This document shows positions 16,123 through 44,231 of a stretch of DNA of 64,000 bases, piece by piece. The notes under the pieces are model-generated. The model had not been told where the DNA came from and made no database searches. It was given only the letters and a program-made list of their open reading frames with translations. The translations under genes were made by a program, and so were the position numbers. This DNA comes from Cacajao melanocephalus (taxonomy: Eukaryota; Chordata; Mammalia; Primates; Pitheciidae), in NCBI GenBank assembly GCA_963573385.1, contig CAUYLG010013838.1, positions 62,001 through 126,000 of the forward strand. Direction: 5' to 3'. The stretch's first letter is position 1; each line of letters starts with the position of its first letter.

Positions 16123-16635
16123 TCCAGCAATTCCACTTCTAGATAGATATCCAAAAGAATTAAAGATTTCAAAGAGGTATTTGCACATCCGGCATTATTC
16201 ACATTTGTAGCACCATTCATGACAGTCAAGAGGTGGAAGCAACCTGTTTATTGATAGATAAAGGGATAAAGAAAATGTGGTATGGACAAACAATGAAATA
16301 TTATTCAGCCTTAAAAAAATGAAATCCTGTCCTAGGTTACAACATGGCTGAACCGAGGATATTATGCTAAGTGAAATAAGCCAGTCACAAGACAAATACT
16401 GCATGATTCCACTTATATGAAGTGGCTAAAATAGTCAAACTCACAGAAATAGAAAGTAGAATGGTGGTTGCCAAGGGCTGGGGGAAGAAAGCAGTGGGAA
16501 GTTTGTTCAGTGGCTATAGCATTTCAGTCATGCAGGGTGGGGGTGATTCTGGGCATCTGTTGCACAACAATATGCATGTGGTTGATGCTCTTTTATACTT
16601 GGAAATTGAGAGGGTGAATTTTATGTTGTTTGTGT
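16123..16635 (+). mobile_element. L1 fragment, 3' portion
   Basis: Continuation of the split L1: 'CAATTCCACTTCTAGATA', 'GAAATATTATTCAGCC' and 'TGCATGATTCCACTTATATG', then L1 3' UTR-like sequence up to the next Alu. Confidence 0.8.
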
Positions 16636-16639
16636 GTCT

Positions 16640-16935
16640 GTTTTTTTAGAGACAGTCTTGCTTTGTTGTCCAGGTTGTAGTATAGTCCAGAGATCATATC
16701 TCACTGCAGCCTTAAACTCCTGGGCTCAAGCTATCCTCCCCACTTCAACCTCCCAAGTAGCTGGGACTACAGGCATGAACCACAACACCTAGACTAATTT
16801 TTACTTTATCTTTTGTAGAGATGGGCTCTTGCCATGTTCCCCAGGCTAGTCTCGAACTGTGGCCCCAAGTGATTCTCCCACCTTTGCCTCCCAAAGTGCC
16901 AAGATTACAGGTGTGCACCACTGCACCTGCCTATG
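16640..16935 (-). mobile_element. Alu (old, AluJ-like)
   Basis: Antisense Alu with several substitutions from consensus in both arms, consistent with an older subfamily; it runs from TTTTTTTAGAGACAG to GCACCACTGCACCTGCC. Confidence 0.88.
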
Positions 16936-16966
16936 TTGTATTTTTTTCTACAGCTGAAAAGAAAAA

Positions 16967-17270
<304 letters not shown>

Positions 17271-17829
17271 ACAAAAGGCAAAACATTTTTCTTAACAAAC
17301 TTTCTAATTCGTGTCACAGAGAGATCACTGAGTAAATGCTAGTTAGGAGAGATAGATTTGAGTCTAAGTCATACTGGCTGCTTAAGCAAATCTGTTCACT
17401 CCTCTGGAACTCATTGGTCTACCTATTATTCTGCGGTGGAAGTACACATCACTGCCTGTTTTACCCACAGACCTCAAGAAAAAGTGCCTTCCAAACGGTT
17501 CTTGATGAATGAGCAGGAACCATATTTATGCTTTATTATCCCACCTCCTGAGACACAGATTGAGGTGAGCACCAGATTCTGGGAAACCTACCCATAGATT
17601 CCTTTCAGTGACCCTTGTTGCCACCAGAAAATTTCTGTCAGGAATCCGAAATTTGGAACCAATAAACTATAAAGTGCTAAAGTGGAAACTAAAGATGTAA
17701 GGTAATGAGATAAAATTTAAGCTAGAAAGGCCCTTGATAGTCCATATAAAAAACAGTTATGAAAGAGTTAAAATCTAGAATGGTGCAGAAACAAGACAGA
17801 AGTATCGTGACTGAGACTTTCTGGTTCAT
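17271..17829. other. No gene recognised
   Basis: Unique-looking intergenic sequence, no exon-like signals. Confidence 0.4.
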
Positions 17830-19500
17830 GTGAGAATGGCCCGCATCCTTTTTGTCTGGTTTTCTGCAGCTCAAATATATATGGTTATGTGTGGGTTTGT
17901 TGTTGTTGTTTCTTTATCCTGTTTAGTGTTTGCTGAGCCTTTTGGATCTGTGGTTTGGTGTCTGTCATTAATTCTGGATAGTTTTCAGGCATCATTAGTT
18001 CAAACATTTCTTCTCCTTTTAGTAGTCCATAATTGTGTATCTTTGGGAATTTTCCAACAATTCTTGAATGTTCTATTCCATGCTTTTATTTTTTTATCTT
18101 GAATTTGAGTTTGTGAATTTCTAATGGCTTATTTTAAGCTCATTGATCTTTTTCCTTTGTCATGTTGAGTCTACTGAGGAACTCATTGAAGGCTTTCTCA
18201 TTTTTGCTAGTTTTAGAAATTCCTAGCATTTCCTTTTGATTCTTTCATGGAGTCTCCATCTCCCTGTTTACATTAACTATCAGTTGTTGCATGTTGTCTA
18301 TTTTTCCATTAGATCTCTTAATATATTAATCAGTTATTTTAAATTCCCTGTTTGATAATTCAAACATCTGTGTCATATCTGAGTCTGGTTCTGATGATTG
18401 CTTTGTTTCTTCATATTATGTCTTTTCTTGCCTCTTGGCATATCTTGTAATTTCTTTATTGAAATATATACATGTTATTGAGTAACAAAAACTTAAACAG
18501 CCTTTTAGTGTGAGGAGGCATATTAGTCCGGCTAGAAGTTGAGCTGTATTTAATATTTGGGGTAGCTACAGGTACTAGCATCTTCAAATTCCTCATGTCC
18601 TTATTTTTGTCTTTCCTCTTGACTTGAGGCTTTCCTAAGTACTCCTCCTCAGAAAGTCTGTGTCTGGCAGTTCTCACAACTGTAATCCACTGTTACAATA
18701 GTAAAGTCCTGGTGGTACGATAGCAAGGTTTAATGGGGGAGGGTCCCATAATCTTAAAATTAAATATCAGTCTTTTAATTGGTCCTGTGTTTCTGAACTG
18801 TGACTTCACAAGTGTTTTTCCAATGATATGGATTCTCCCTAGTCCCACTCCATTCTCCATTCACTGGCTACTGAGTTTCTAATCTAGTTGCCCCAAGCCC
18901 TGACTCCAGTTGACTATGTTCCCCTGCCCCTTTTAGGTGAGAAAAAAACATCAGCTGGGAATGGAGTGGAAGGGATGCCATTATCCCAGCCTGGAAAAAG
19001 CTCAGTCTTTTCCCCTGGAGAGTAGGCCTATGAGGAGGCTCTGGGCATATTACATAATGATTTCTCTTTTCCTCCTCCTGCCAGAGCCATGAGAGATTTT
19101 TAAAAAAATCTCCACTGTGACAACACTGTTCTTGGAAGTGAAGTCTGTGAAACTGGGGATTCCCCTAAGACTGCATTGTCTAGGAGTTTCTCACGTTTGC
19201 ACTAGTCCAAACTCAGCCTCCAGCAATTCTTCAAAATAATCACTTAATTTTTCAAGATAATCTAACAGTTCATGGCTCCAGTGGTTTCCACTCTAGATAA
19301 GTAGATCTGAGCTGTGACTGTCTGTGTGCACCCGTCTCCAGATTTTGGTGTGGTGATTCCCTGTGGGTCCAAAAGTCCTTGATTTTCAGTTTGACCAGCG
19401 TTTTCCTGTGGTAAGGATGGTGGGAGTGGTGATTTTCAAGTTCTTTATATGTCAGAGTTTAAAATGGAAGTCCTTATTGCCCCCATTCTTAAAGGCTAAA
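17830..19500 (-). mobile_element. Old L1 (L1M-like) 5' portion
   Basis: The plus strand resembles the complement of the 5' region of mammalian-age L1M elements. It has T-rich blocks on 'CATTGATCTTTTTCCTTTG' and 'CTTGTAATTTCTTTATTGAA', then the GC-richer 'GTCTCCAGATTTTGGTGTGG' region. No open ORF1 survives. Boundaries and subfamily are approximate. Confidence 0.55.
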
Positions 19501-19950
19501 TTTTGATTCCTGTCCTTAGATTTTCATGAGATTCTCTATATTTAAAATGAAGCAGTTTTTCTCTAGAGTTGGCTTGGGTAGATCAACCACACAATCAAAA
19601 GTCCTGTGTCTAAAATTTATTGCTTCCATGAGTCATAGCTTCTTCAACTCTAAAATCTCCTATTAATCAACTAGACATAAAAGAAATAATACAAAAAAGA
19701 TATCATGCTTTAACCATTCCTCTTGAAGCTACTGATCCTTTGTTTTCAGATACATCTTCAATGACAGGAAGGGTAAATAGTAATTTAGTATAGGGGAATA
19801 AAAGAAAAAGATTTTACTTGTAAAACTGGATCAGGGAAGGATATTTCTAATAAATAAGGGTGTTATTTATTTATATGTGTTATTAATATAAGTTCAAATA
19901 TGTGACAGCTGACAATATGAACCTCACTTGTGTGCGTTTCAGTGGGTATA

Positions 19951-20372
19951 GAGTTGTCCTTTGAACAACATTGAGTTGGGGTGCTGAAACCCCATATAGT
20001 GAAAAATCCATGTATACCTTTTGACTATGCAAAAAGTTTACTAATAACTTCCTGTTGATCAGAAGCCTTACTGATAACATCAATAGTTGATTAATATACA
20101 TTTTGTACATGTATTCTATACCATATTATTACAATAAAGTTAGAGAAAAGCAAATGTTAAGAAAATCGTTAAGAGAAAATATATTTATCACTCATTAAGA
20201 GGAAGTGGATCATCATGAAGGTCTTCATCCTTGTCATCTTAATGTTGAGTAGGCTGAAGGAGGAAAAAGAGGGGTGGTTGGTCTGGCTCTCCCGGGGGTG
20301 GCAGAGATGGAAGAAAATCAGCGTGTAAATAGACCCACACAGTTCAAATTCATATTGTTCAAGGGTCAACTG
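19951..20372. mobile_element. Non-autonomous Tc1/mariner-type DNA transposon
   Basis: The ends are imperfect terminal inverted repeats. The left end is GAGTTGTCCTTTGAACAACA and the right end, read inverted, is CAGTTGACCCTTGAACAATA. TA dinucleotides flank both ends (19949-19950, 20373-20374). This is the pattern of a pogo/Tigger- or mariner-derived element of about 420 bp. No transposase remains. Confidence 0.75.
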
Positions 20373-20374
20373 TA

Positions 20375-22069
20375 TTACCAATAATTAGGTAATTAAACCT
20401 TTTCATGAAGACTGAACCTTTTAATAAAAGACACCAATCAATAATACCTTTATATCTCACTTTATTCCAAAACAGATTAAAGTATCTGTAATAGACATCT
20501 GTTTTGTCTGCCTGGCATCTGATTTGATTCTGTGACTATCAAACCTCTTACTTTCGGGAACTGATCTTTCCTCAACTCCAATCAATCATAGAACCCATAT
20601 CCTTGGCCATGGGGATGGACCTATGACCTGTCAGGCAGACCAGCAAGAATGCTCCCCTGAGACTTTCAGAATTAGGTCTATGGAGATAGGGGAAATCCTT
20701 CCTGTGGACCTAAGTGCTGCTGTTGCCATATCTCCAGCTACGTGGAGGAAGCCAGAAGAATGAAGTCAATAATACACAGAGGATAAAAGGCAGGGAGAAT
20801 CCCCAGCATCATTTGTGCCTGTGAAGTTTACTGTACTCCTATTCTTCTCCTTGTATGATTAGATGAGCCAGTTTATTACTCTCTTACCCAAGCTAGTAGA
20901 TTTCCATCATTTCTAGCCAATAGTTGGACTAATACAGAAGCTGATATTAAGGGTTTCTATTTGGTTTGAATGTCTAAAAATTATCCTTAAACATAAGCAA
21001 AAAATTCTACTGGAATAAAATACCTTGAGGTGTGTTCTCCACAAAAGCAAAATCAAGGATGTTAGGTTATAGAATAAAGACCTTAAAGTTAAAACACTGA
21101 GCAGGATCTTACCATCTGAGTTATGTACAAATTCCTTAACTACTCTATACCACAGATGTTACCTATAATTGAAGATAACATCTGCCACTGAACTGTCTTA
21201 TGGAAAGAATGAGGTTTATAGAGTGCTTTGAGCAACTTGGAAAATGGTATAATGAGTTGAATCTAATGTATATAATGCATCACATTTAGAAATGGTGAAC
21301 TTTGATTAATCTCCAGTATGCCTGATGCTCAATTTCTGTTTCTGTAAAATGGAGGTGATACCTTTTTTGAGGGGTTGACAGAATTAGCAACCATATCCAC
21401 ATGTGAAGCTGGGAGGTCATAATTCAGCCATAGGTGATACTACCAGAAAAGGAAGGACAGCCAACAACCCAGGCATCCTTTGCAGGAGTTGATTTACATT
21501 TTGAAAAGTGGGTTTGTGTGGGGAAAACTTTCTGTAGAGGTTGTGTACTTAGGTGCTCGGGGGAAGAGATAGGAGACCTGAGGACATTGAGAGATGGTAG
21601 TAGTTGGTTCCTATCCCAGCACAAAGCATTGGCCCTTGTGGGAAGAGAGGCAAAGATGCTGTGCTTTGAAAACACAGCACTATTTTGGCAACTTAAGTGT
21701 TTCACAGTTTGGGAACATCTAAGCAAGGCAGCATTCTCCTACAGGAACAGCACCAGTAGAAACAGTGGAGGCCCAACAGAAGCCTGGCACGAGTAGGCTG
21801 CACCCAAGAGTGTGAACTTGTTTGTGAATCAGTGAGGAAACCCCTGAGACTTCCAAAAATAGTTGCAGAGAGGACTTTTCAGAAGACCGAGATCCTGCAT
21901 TCGATGGAATTCTGAGTCAGCAAAATCTGGGTGTAAATGCTAATGTAACTTCATAAGAGAACATTGATCCTTGAAATAGGTGGGTTCCATATATAACAAG
22001 AGTTGGCATTGAAGTATGAGCCCTATAAATGGCTATGCTGTCATGCTAAGATATTTCTCTGTAAAATTC
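20375..22069. other. No gene recognised; MIR-like remnant near 21100-21260
   Basis: Mostly unrecognised sequence. Around 21110-21255 a spread of MIR-like words occurs ('CTTAACTACTCTATACCAC', 'GAGTGCTTTGAGCA'). Two opposed open frames of 100-120 codons at 21424-21796 show no domain or codon bias. Confidence 0.4.
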
Positions 22070-22074
22070 TTTTA

Positions 22075-22545
22075 ACACCACGCAACAACATGGATGAACC
22101 TGGAGGACATTATGTTTAAGGAAATAAGCCAGACACAGAAACACAATTAATGCATGATCCCACTCATGTGGAATCTAAAAAAAAGTTTATCTCATAGAGA
22201 ACAGAACAGTGGTTACCAGACACTCGGAAGGGGAGAGCAGAAGGAAGGAAGGGAAGGGGCTCAATGGGTACAAAGTTACAATTAGATAGAAGGAGTAAGT
22301 TCTGGTGTTCTATTGCACAGTAGGGTGACTATGGTTCACTACAGTAAGGTACTGTATATTACAAAATAGCTAGAAAAAAAGATTTTTAAATGTTCTCACC
22401 ACAAAGAAATGATAAATGCGTGAGATAACAGATATGCTAAGTATTCCGATCATTACACAACATATACATGTATTGAAACATCAAATTTTGCCCACATAAA
22501 CATGCACAGCTTTGATGTGTCAAAAATTATTGTAAAAATTTAAAA
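22075..22545 (+). mobile_element. L1 3' end (L1MA-like)
   Basis: Sense L1 tail with 'CAACAACATGGATGAACCTGG', 'CACTCATGTGGAATCTAAAA' and 'ATAGGGTGACTATGG'-type blocks, ending in an A-rich tail at about 22535-22548. Confidence 0.8.
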
Positions 22546-22548
22546 AAA

Positions 22549-23889
22549 AATTCTATCCACATCTCAAGATTGGCCAGGTGGATGTTACGAGCTTTGAGAA
22601 TGAGGTCATATGATTTCCTCTGTGTTAGTTAAAAGCATAATTATTTAGATTAAGCCTTTGACTTTACTAACAGTAGAATAGTTTACTGACTTACATATGC
22701 ACTCACCTTATTCTATCAAGAAGCTGAGGGGGGCTAAGCAGAATAAACTTCTCCAAGGCTACTTTTATACACAAATTTTCAGGGAAGTATTAATGAACTT
22801 TGACTCACATCATCTACATTTTCTAGTATAGAGTGAAATTTTCTCTAAAACAAAAGCTTTCAATATAACTATTTCTCTGCCACTAATATTTTTGTTATTA
22901 AACATACCACAAATGACAAAGAAAGCAAATCTATAGATGCTTCATGGAACAAGAACTATCATTAAGTATTCATCTCAAGTGGGATAACGTTCATAAATTT
23001 AGCAAATTTTAATTAAAATACTATAGAAAGAAAAACATATGTTAAAGAGTTTTTCTGATTGTTCCTTTTAAAGTTTTGACATGTTCGTCATTTTTGCAGT
23101 CTTACCTGAATAACACTAATGTTTAGAACATCTACTATTGGTGCCAGCCTCCACTCTGACACTCTACCTGAATTACACCCTAACATATGCCCACTTGGCT
23201 AAGAATTCAACTTTAGGAGGAGTTTCATAAAGTCTGGCGTAGGAAGCATTTGCATTAACGAAGCCACATTTGCATTTCTCAGGCTTTAGGAGCAGCAAAG
23301 CTCCACCATCTGCACAAACGTATAGATCACAGGAGTTACTTCTGTCTTCACAGTTTACTAGTAGTTTACTAGTTTTTAGCAGCAGCATTATGACTTCGAT
23401 GATGGCAGTCTATCTGGTGAGGACGTTTGGATGATTTGCACTGATTTTTCCTGTTGTTTTTTTTTGCATTACAGGTTTAACTACATAAATTATCATATAT
23501 ATATATGTTGTTCGTTAGCTGCTGTCTTCAGTATATACTGGGCAATAGCTATAAAAGCTTAGGGAAAGCAGGTAAATAGCCATATGATCAAGTGATTATG
23601 AAGAGTAAATGCCTTGTTAGGTTGCATTGGGATAGCTAATGTCAACTATTACAATAACTCTCATCATTTTAATGAGATCTGATATTTTTTAGCAAAATGT
23701 GTCAGTTCTGGAGCTCAGTACATTTTTTTCCTACCTGCAGAAGTCAATGGTAATTACATTCTTGACAAGGCAAAGTCAACCTATGAGACTTTTTCAGAAT
23801 TATTTTCAAGATGAATGGACACTGTAACTCATTTAATCCTCATATCAGTTCTAAGAGATAACTACCATTTATTATCAAATATGTATTTA
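22549..23889. other. No gene recognised
   Basis: AT-rich intergenic DNA; a short (AT)n tract occurs at about 23491-23506. No supported feature. Confidence 0.4.
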
Positions 23890-23894
23890 GCCCT

Positions 23895-24314
23895 TGTACT
23901 AGGCTGTTCTTTCTGTAAATACCTGAGACTGGGTAATTTATAAGGAAAAGATGTTTAATTGGTTTATGGTTCTGCAGACTAAAGGAAGCATGGTGGTGGC
24001 ACCTGCTCAGCTTCTAGGGAGGCCTCAGGAAGCTTACATCATGGCAGAAAGTAAAAGGGGAGCAGGCATGTCATATGACGGAAGTAGGAGCAAGTGAGGG
24101 AGTGTGGGGGAGAGGTTCCTCACACTTTTAAATAAACAGATCTAGATCCTGTGTGAACTCAGAGCAAGAGCTCCCTTACCACTCAAAGGATGGCCCAAGC
24201 CATTCATGAGAGATCTGATCTGATACATACACCTCCCACCAGGCCCTACCTCCAAGACTGGGGATTACATTTCAACATGAGATTTGGGTGGGGACAAATA
24301 TCCAAACTTCATCA
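23895..24314 (-). mobile_element. Solo LTR, ERVL-MaLR type
   Basis: Reads TGTACTAGGCTGTTC...CTTCATCA and is the same LTR family and orientation as 9467-9869. Shared blocks include 'GAGACTGGGTAATTTATAAGG' and 'GGGGATTACATTTCAACATG'. The flanks GCCCT and GCACT fit a 5-bp duplication with one change. Confidence 0.85.
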
Positions 24315-24519
24315 GCACTTATATCCAAGGATTATATGTAATACTAAAATAGTCTTGCTCTGGGTGGATACTAATGTCATCCCCATTTAATAGTGAGGAA
24401 ACTGAGGCACAGAGAAATTAAGTAGCTTGGCCAATCTGAAAATATTAGTCTATTCTGTAGAACAAAGAACTGTCACAAATATCTATGTAAAATATTTACA
24501 CCACCACCTACCAATCATT

Positions 24520-24715
24520 GAGTGCTAAACACTTTACAATTTCTAGATTAATTCTTCCAACTCTGTAAAGTTGCTATTATCTTAATTTTACAGATAAGGA
24601 AACTGGTGCATATAAAGAAAAAAACTTGCCAAAAATCATATAGCTAGTTAGTGACAGAGCTGAGATCTGACCCCACATCTATCTAAGTCAAAACCTATGC
24701 TTTTGACCAAGTCAG
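24520..24715 (-). mobile_element. MIR SINE
   Basis: Antisense MIR with 'GAGTGCTAAACACTTTACA', 'TTTTACAGATAAGGAAACTG' and 'ATAGCTAGTTAGTGACAGAGC'. A second MIR piece with 'GAGGAAACTGAGGCACAGAG' lies just upstream at 24380-24430. Confidence 0.75.
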
Positions 24716-25645
24716 AAGTCCAGCACAATATAATCACAGATGGGGAGAGGGAATAGGATTTCCTAGTTGAAAAAAAGGCTATATTTCATTATTATATTAC
24801 CTCCAGTATGGCAAATAACAGAAACAGAGGTAAAAAATCTCTTAGAAATTGGTCTCTATACAATACCCAATGGTACAATGACAACATAAGGAGAAGGGAG
24901 TTTTCTAATTATTTTTATGATGACATTTATAACATTTAAAAGTAGTTCAAACTGAGAAAAAATGCTTTTGGCCTTAAAATTAAGGCTAACAAAAGTCCTT
25001 CCACGTTTCCTACCTTCTCTATGATGCAGTGTGTGCGCTCCAGCATTACTTACACTGTTCCACATACGGCAGGAGATTTGTTACGCCCTGTAACAGCTTA
25101 CTCAGGGCAATTATCAAATTCCTTCTCTCAGGTTTCTAAAACCAGTTCTTTTGTCTGATAGGGTGGTTTAATGGTAGTCCTTTCTAAAATCAGAAAAGTC
25201 AACTGGATAACCTTTCCAAGTTTTCTCCTAATCCTTGTATGAAATAGCTATGCCAATGGAGTACTAAAAATATTTCCAAAAAATTTAAAGGGATGTTTGT
25301 TAAAGTAATGCTCAAGAGAGTTGATTCCACAGTAGGGTAAGTAACAATGCAAACTGCTATACTACATCAAATATTCTACAGGGTTCAGAATAGAATATGT
25401 TAAAAACTTCTATAAAGGCTTTTTGTGCAGTGGAGAAATTTTACGGTTAGAAACTTTATTCAAATGTACATAATTATAACTACAATTAAATAGTATAAAA
25501 TACATTTAAAGAATTAACTAGAAAGGGTTCCTCAAAGATAATCATAAAACATCAAAAAAGCATGATGGTAGGAACAAGACCATGGGAGAAAACCGAAATT
25601 ACGTGTCAGGTTTGTACAGTTTCAGGTAACCATAACTTTAATGTA
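24716..25645. other. No gene recognised; possible MMAA 3' UTR/downstream flank
   Basis: Unique-looking sequence downstream of the MMAA stop on the minus strand. An AATAAA hexamer on the minus strand (complement at 25455-25460) could serve as a distal polyadenylation signal; I cannot tell which is used. Confidence 0.35.
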
Positions 25646-25649
25646 ATAA

Positions 25650-25915
25650 CGATAGTAAGCAGCCTTTCAGTATTTCCTATATACCATCATGATAGTTCAA
25701 TAATTCTCCTACGTTATTTCATTTAGTCTTCACTAACCTTAGAAAGTTATTTGCCAGTTTCATTTTGCCAGGGAGGAAATGGAAGCTTAGAGAGACTAGC
25801 TCATATAGCTAGTATGTGACTGATTTGGGTTTAAAGTTTAAACCCACATAGTCCAACTACAGAGCCCAAGCTCTTAATCACTGTGCTATGCTTCCTTCAT
25901 AGGACAAAAGTTGTT
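25650..25915 (-). mobile_element. MIR SINE
   Basis: Antisense MIR: 'CATTTAGTCTTCACTAACC', 'GGGAGGAAATGGAAGC' and 'CTCTTAATCACTGTGCTATG' blocks in the right order. Confidence 0.75.
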
Positions 25916-26056
25916 CACCGTTAAGAAAAAAGTAGATTTTAAAAATGCTAAAACGAAGTGAAATGGCCAAGGAAGAGAAGCAAAAGCCTTTGGTAGTCTT
26001 CAATTGAATAATCCTTGAATCATTCTAACCTCACTTCATCTTTGGAGGTTTACTCC

Positions 26057-26122
26057 AATCGGCTACAAATAAAATGAGTCCAAGAATTGGGAATTAATCA
26101 CCCATTTTATTTGTAGCTGATT
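26057..26122. repeat. Inverted repeat, 23-bp imperfect stem
   Basis: The left arm is 26057-26079 (AATCGGCTACAAATAAAATG then AGT). The right arm is 26100-26122, whose complement reads AATCAGCTACAAATAAAATG then GGT. That is 21 of 23 paired positions with a 20-nt loop. It lies 630-690 bases downstream of the MMAA stop on the MMAA-transcribed strand. Confidence 0.85.
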
Positions 26123-26745
26123 TTCCCAGTTCCTTTTTGCTCTCTTATCTATCACATCAGTGGGGGAAGGGTGTCTGCAAATCCAGACAAGCAGACTTCA
26201 GAACTGTGTTCACATCATCGCATTATTCCAGTTGTTTCGTTACACATGTACATGGTCATTTCAGAAATTCTTAGAATAATCTGGTGCACTAAATGTTAAT
26301 TATGATTTTCAGCTCGTAGCAACCCAATGTATGTTGTTTTGGCTTCAAGAAGGACTCCAAAAATATGGCCACTCTTGTTTACATCTTCTCTGGAAACTCA
26401 GATAATATGGAATCAAAGTAAGCATTTTAAAGTGCAAGATATTTTCTGCTCTCCTCAGCTTTCTCTGTTCTTGACTAATAAGAAGAAACTACCCTACACG
26501 CCACCATGTCAGGGTATAAGAAGAGAAAGAAACAGAAATCAGTAACATACAACAGGTACCTTATAAATACTGCCTGACTGCCTAAACTTTGCCATTCATA
26601 TCTAACTTCCTTCAAGTTTTCAAGCACAGCTCACAAACGAAGATAAGAGCACCATACAATAATTACTGAAAATGTAAGCATACAAGTGATTTTTCTATTA
26701 AAATAATTTATGAAATGATATATAAAATTATTATATGGGATGAAT

Positions 26746-26749
26746 TTTA

Positions 26750-26751
<2 letters not shown>
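26746..26751 (-). terminator. Proximal AATAAA polyadenylation hexamer overlapping the MMAA stop
   Basis: On the minus strand the stop region reads GAT TAA TAAA, so the hexamer begins inside the stop codon. If used, cleavage would leave a 3' UTR of only some tens of bases. Whether it is used cannot be told from sequence; other AATAAA hexamers lie further downstream (complements at 25455-25460 and 20461-20466). Confidence 0.35.
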
Positions 26752-42316
<15,565 letters not shown>

Positions 42317-43129
42317 TCAATGTAATTTGTGACCTTCCTAGAAGAAAGAAAAACATGTCAGCCAGTTCAATATATAACTAAAATACTGAAGTAGTAAAAT
42401 TTGAAAGCATAGTGTTTCCCCCATATTCCAAACCACACATAATCAGAGGTTTTGGTGGGACAAATGGGTGAAAGTTTTCTTACTGAATAAAAGAGAAGAA
42501 TCCCTTTACAGTCACAGTTAATATTCAGAGTAACCCAAATAATGGAACTACTACTCTACTGCGAAGTGGAATTTACATTAAAATTTTCTTCTAATAAAAA
42601 CTGAATATATAGAATGCCACGAGGGTAGAAACTTTATGTTATGCTTTCTCTTATATTCATCTTAACAGTTTCCTCAGGTCAATACACTAGATTCTGAAGC
42701 TCATACAAAAGGTTTTAAAAAAATGAATCTCTCTGATGCTGGCCTTGTATTCATTTTCTACAAAAGGAAATGTGATTATTAGGGTGGGCACTTCAGGCGT
42801 AAGTTTAGACACATGTATGTATTCAACAGACTCACTCTTGAACACAGATGTATGCAAAGAGGAGCCTAACTTAAAGCACACGAACAAGCCATAAGTGAAC
42901 CGTAGGAGTTGTGTAGTAACCAGATCAGTGTATCTCAAAGTACAGTCAGAGCTATCTGGGTGTTTATTTAAAATGCACATTCCTAGCCCCACTAATCAGA
43001 ATCCCTGTAGATTCACACTAAAGTTTGAACCACTATGAAATTAGATAAGGATCTTTTTATGATGACATACTAATATTCTCTACTTCAAATTGTATTAAAG
43101 AATGAAAGTTGACATGGTATGCCCAGTCA

Positions 43130-43350
43130 GGGCAGTGCAGAGGTTATGAGCCATGGTCACCATGAGTCTCTGCCACTTAAGCCAAAATGAACTTAGGAAA
43201 GTTACTTGACCAATCTGTGCCTCAGCTTCCACTGGAGTAAAGAGAAAGCAGGGTGGTTGTGAAAGCAAAATGACAATTCTTGTAAAAAGCTTAGAACAGT
43301 GTCTACCATGGAGTAAGAGCTCAATTAACCTTAGTTTTTATTTTAACTAT
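43130..43350 (+). mobile_element. MIR SINE
   Basis: 'GAAAGTTACTTGACCAATCTGTGCCTCAG' region plus 'GCTTAGAACAGTGTC' and 'GAGTAAGAGCTCAATTAACC' tail match MIR order. Confidence 0.75.
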
Positions 43351-44066
43351 ATGAAACACTGGTAATAATTATTCCAGTAGCAAACGAAAATTTACAGTTA
43401 TATATAACTCAACTAGTTTGGGTTTATGAGTATTTGTAAATTTCGGTTGATTGGCAAGCACCTTGTGGCATGATGGAATAAATTATTGCTCCAAGATCCA
43501 CCTCTACATGGTACTTCAAGGCCAATGAACATAAAATTAATTTTAGCTACTTAACATTCTATTAGGGAGAGAGAATAGTTTAAGATATTTTAAACTGGTA
43601 GAACTATAAATGCTGAACAGTTTTCCAAAAACAACAACTTTTTTTTTCTATTTGGGGGGTGTATTATTAATGTCTATTTGTACAAAACTAGCATTATTCT
43701 AAAAGGACAATTAAAATGTATAAAAGTTTTTCTAAAAAATAATTTTAAAACATCTATCACCTTTCACACAAACACACAAAAAGATATTCAAAACAAAAAT
43801 TTAAGAGGGAGTCTGTTTTAGCAGCTCTCTTTCAATACCACCTTTAAGCACAATTCTCATCAACACCACTGCCACTACCAACAGACTGGAAGCTCATAGG
43901 CAAGAACTGTATTTTTATTCAACCACAATTTTCTAAGTACATACTACTTTTCAGGTTCCATTGATAGGTGATCATAATAATGGTGACCATAGTAATGGTA
44001 CTGATGGTGATGACGACAGTATTTGATTATGTTGCAGCCGTTATACCATAACCTTCTATTAATATA

Positions 44067-44231
44067 TTAGTTCCCTAGGGCTGCTGTAACAAATTACCAT
44101 AATTACCGTAACAGAATTAGTTACTTGATTACATTGCAAAGACTCTTCTTCCAAATAGGGCCACATTCACAGGTTTCAGGCATTAGGATGTAGATATATC
44201 TTTTTGAAGGCCATCACTCAACCCGCTACAC
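44067..44231 (-). mobile_element. Internally deleted MLT1-like LTR
   Basis: 'TTAGTTCCCTAGGGCTGCTGTAACAAA' and 'CCAAATAGGGCCACATTCAC' are antisense MLT1-type pieces brought close together. Low detail. Confidence 0.5.

Noticed and set aside
21424..21796. Overlapping open frames of 100 and 120 codons on opposite strands
   Set aside because: No recognisable domain, no splice context, no codon-position signal; opposing open frames of this size arise by chance.
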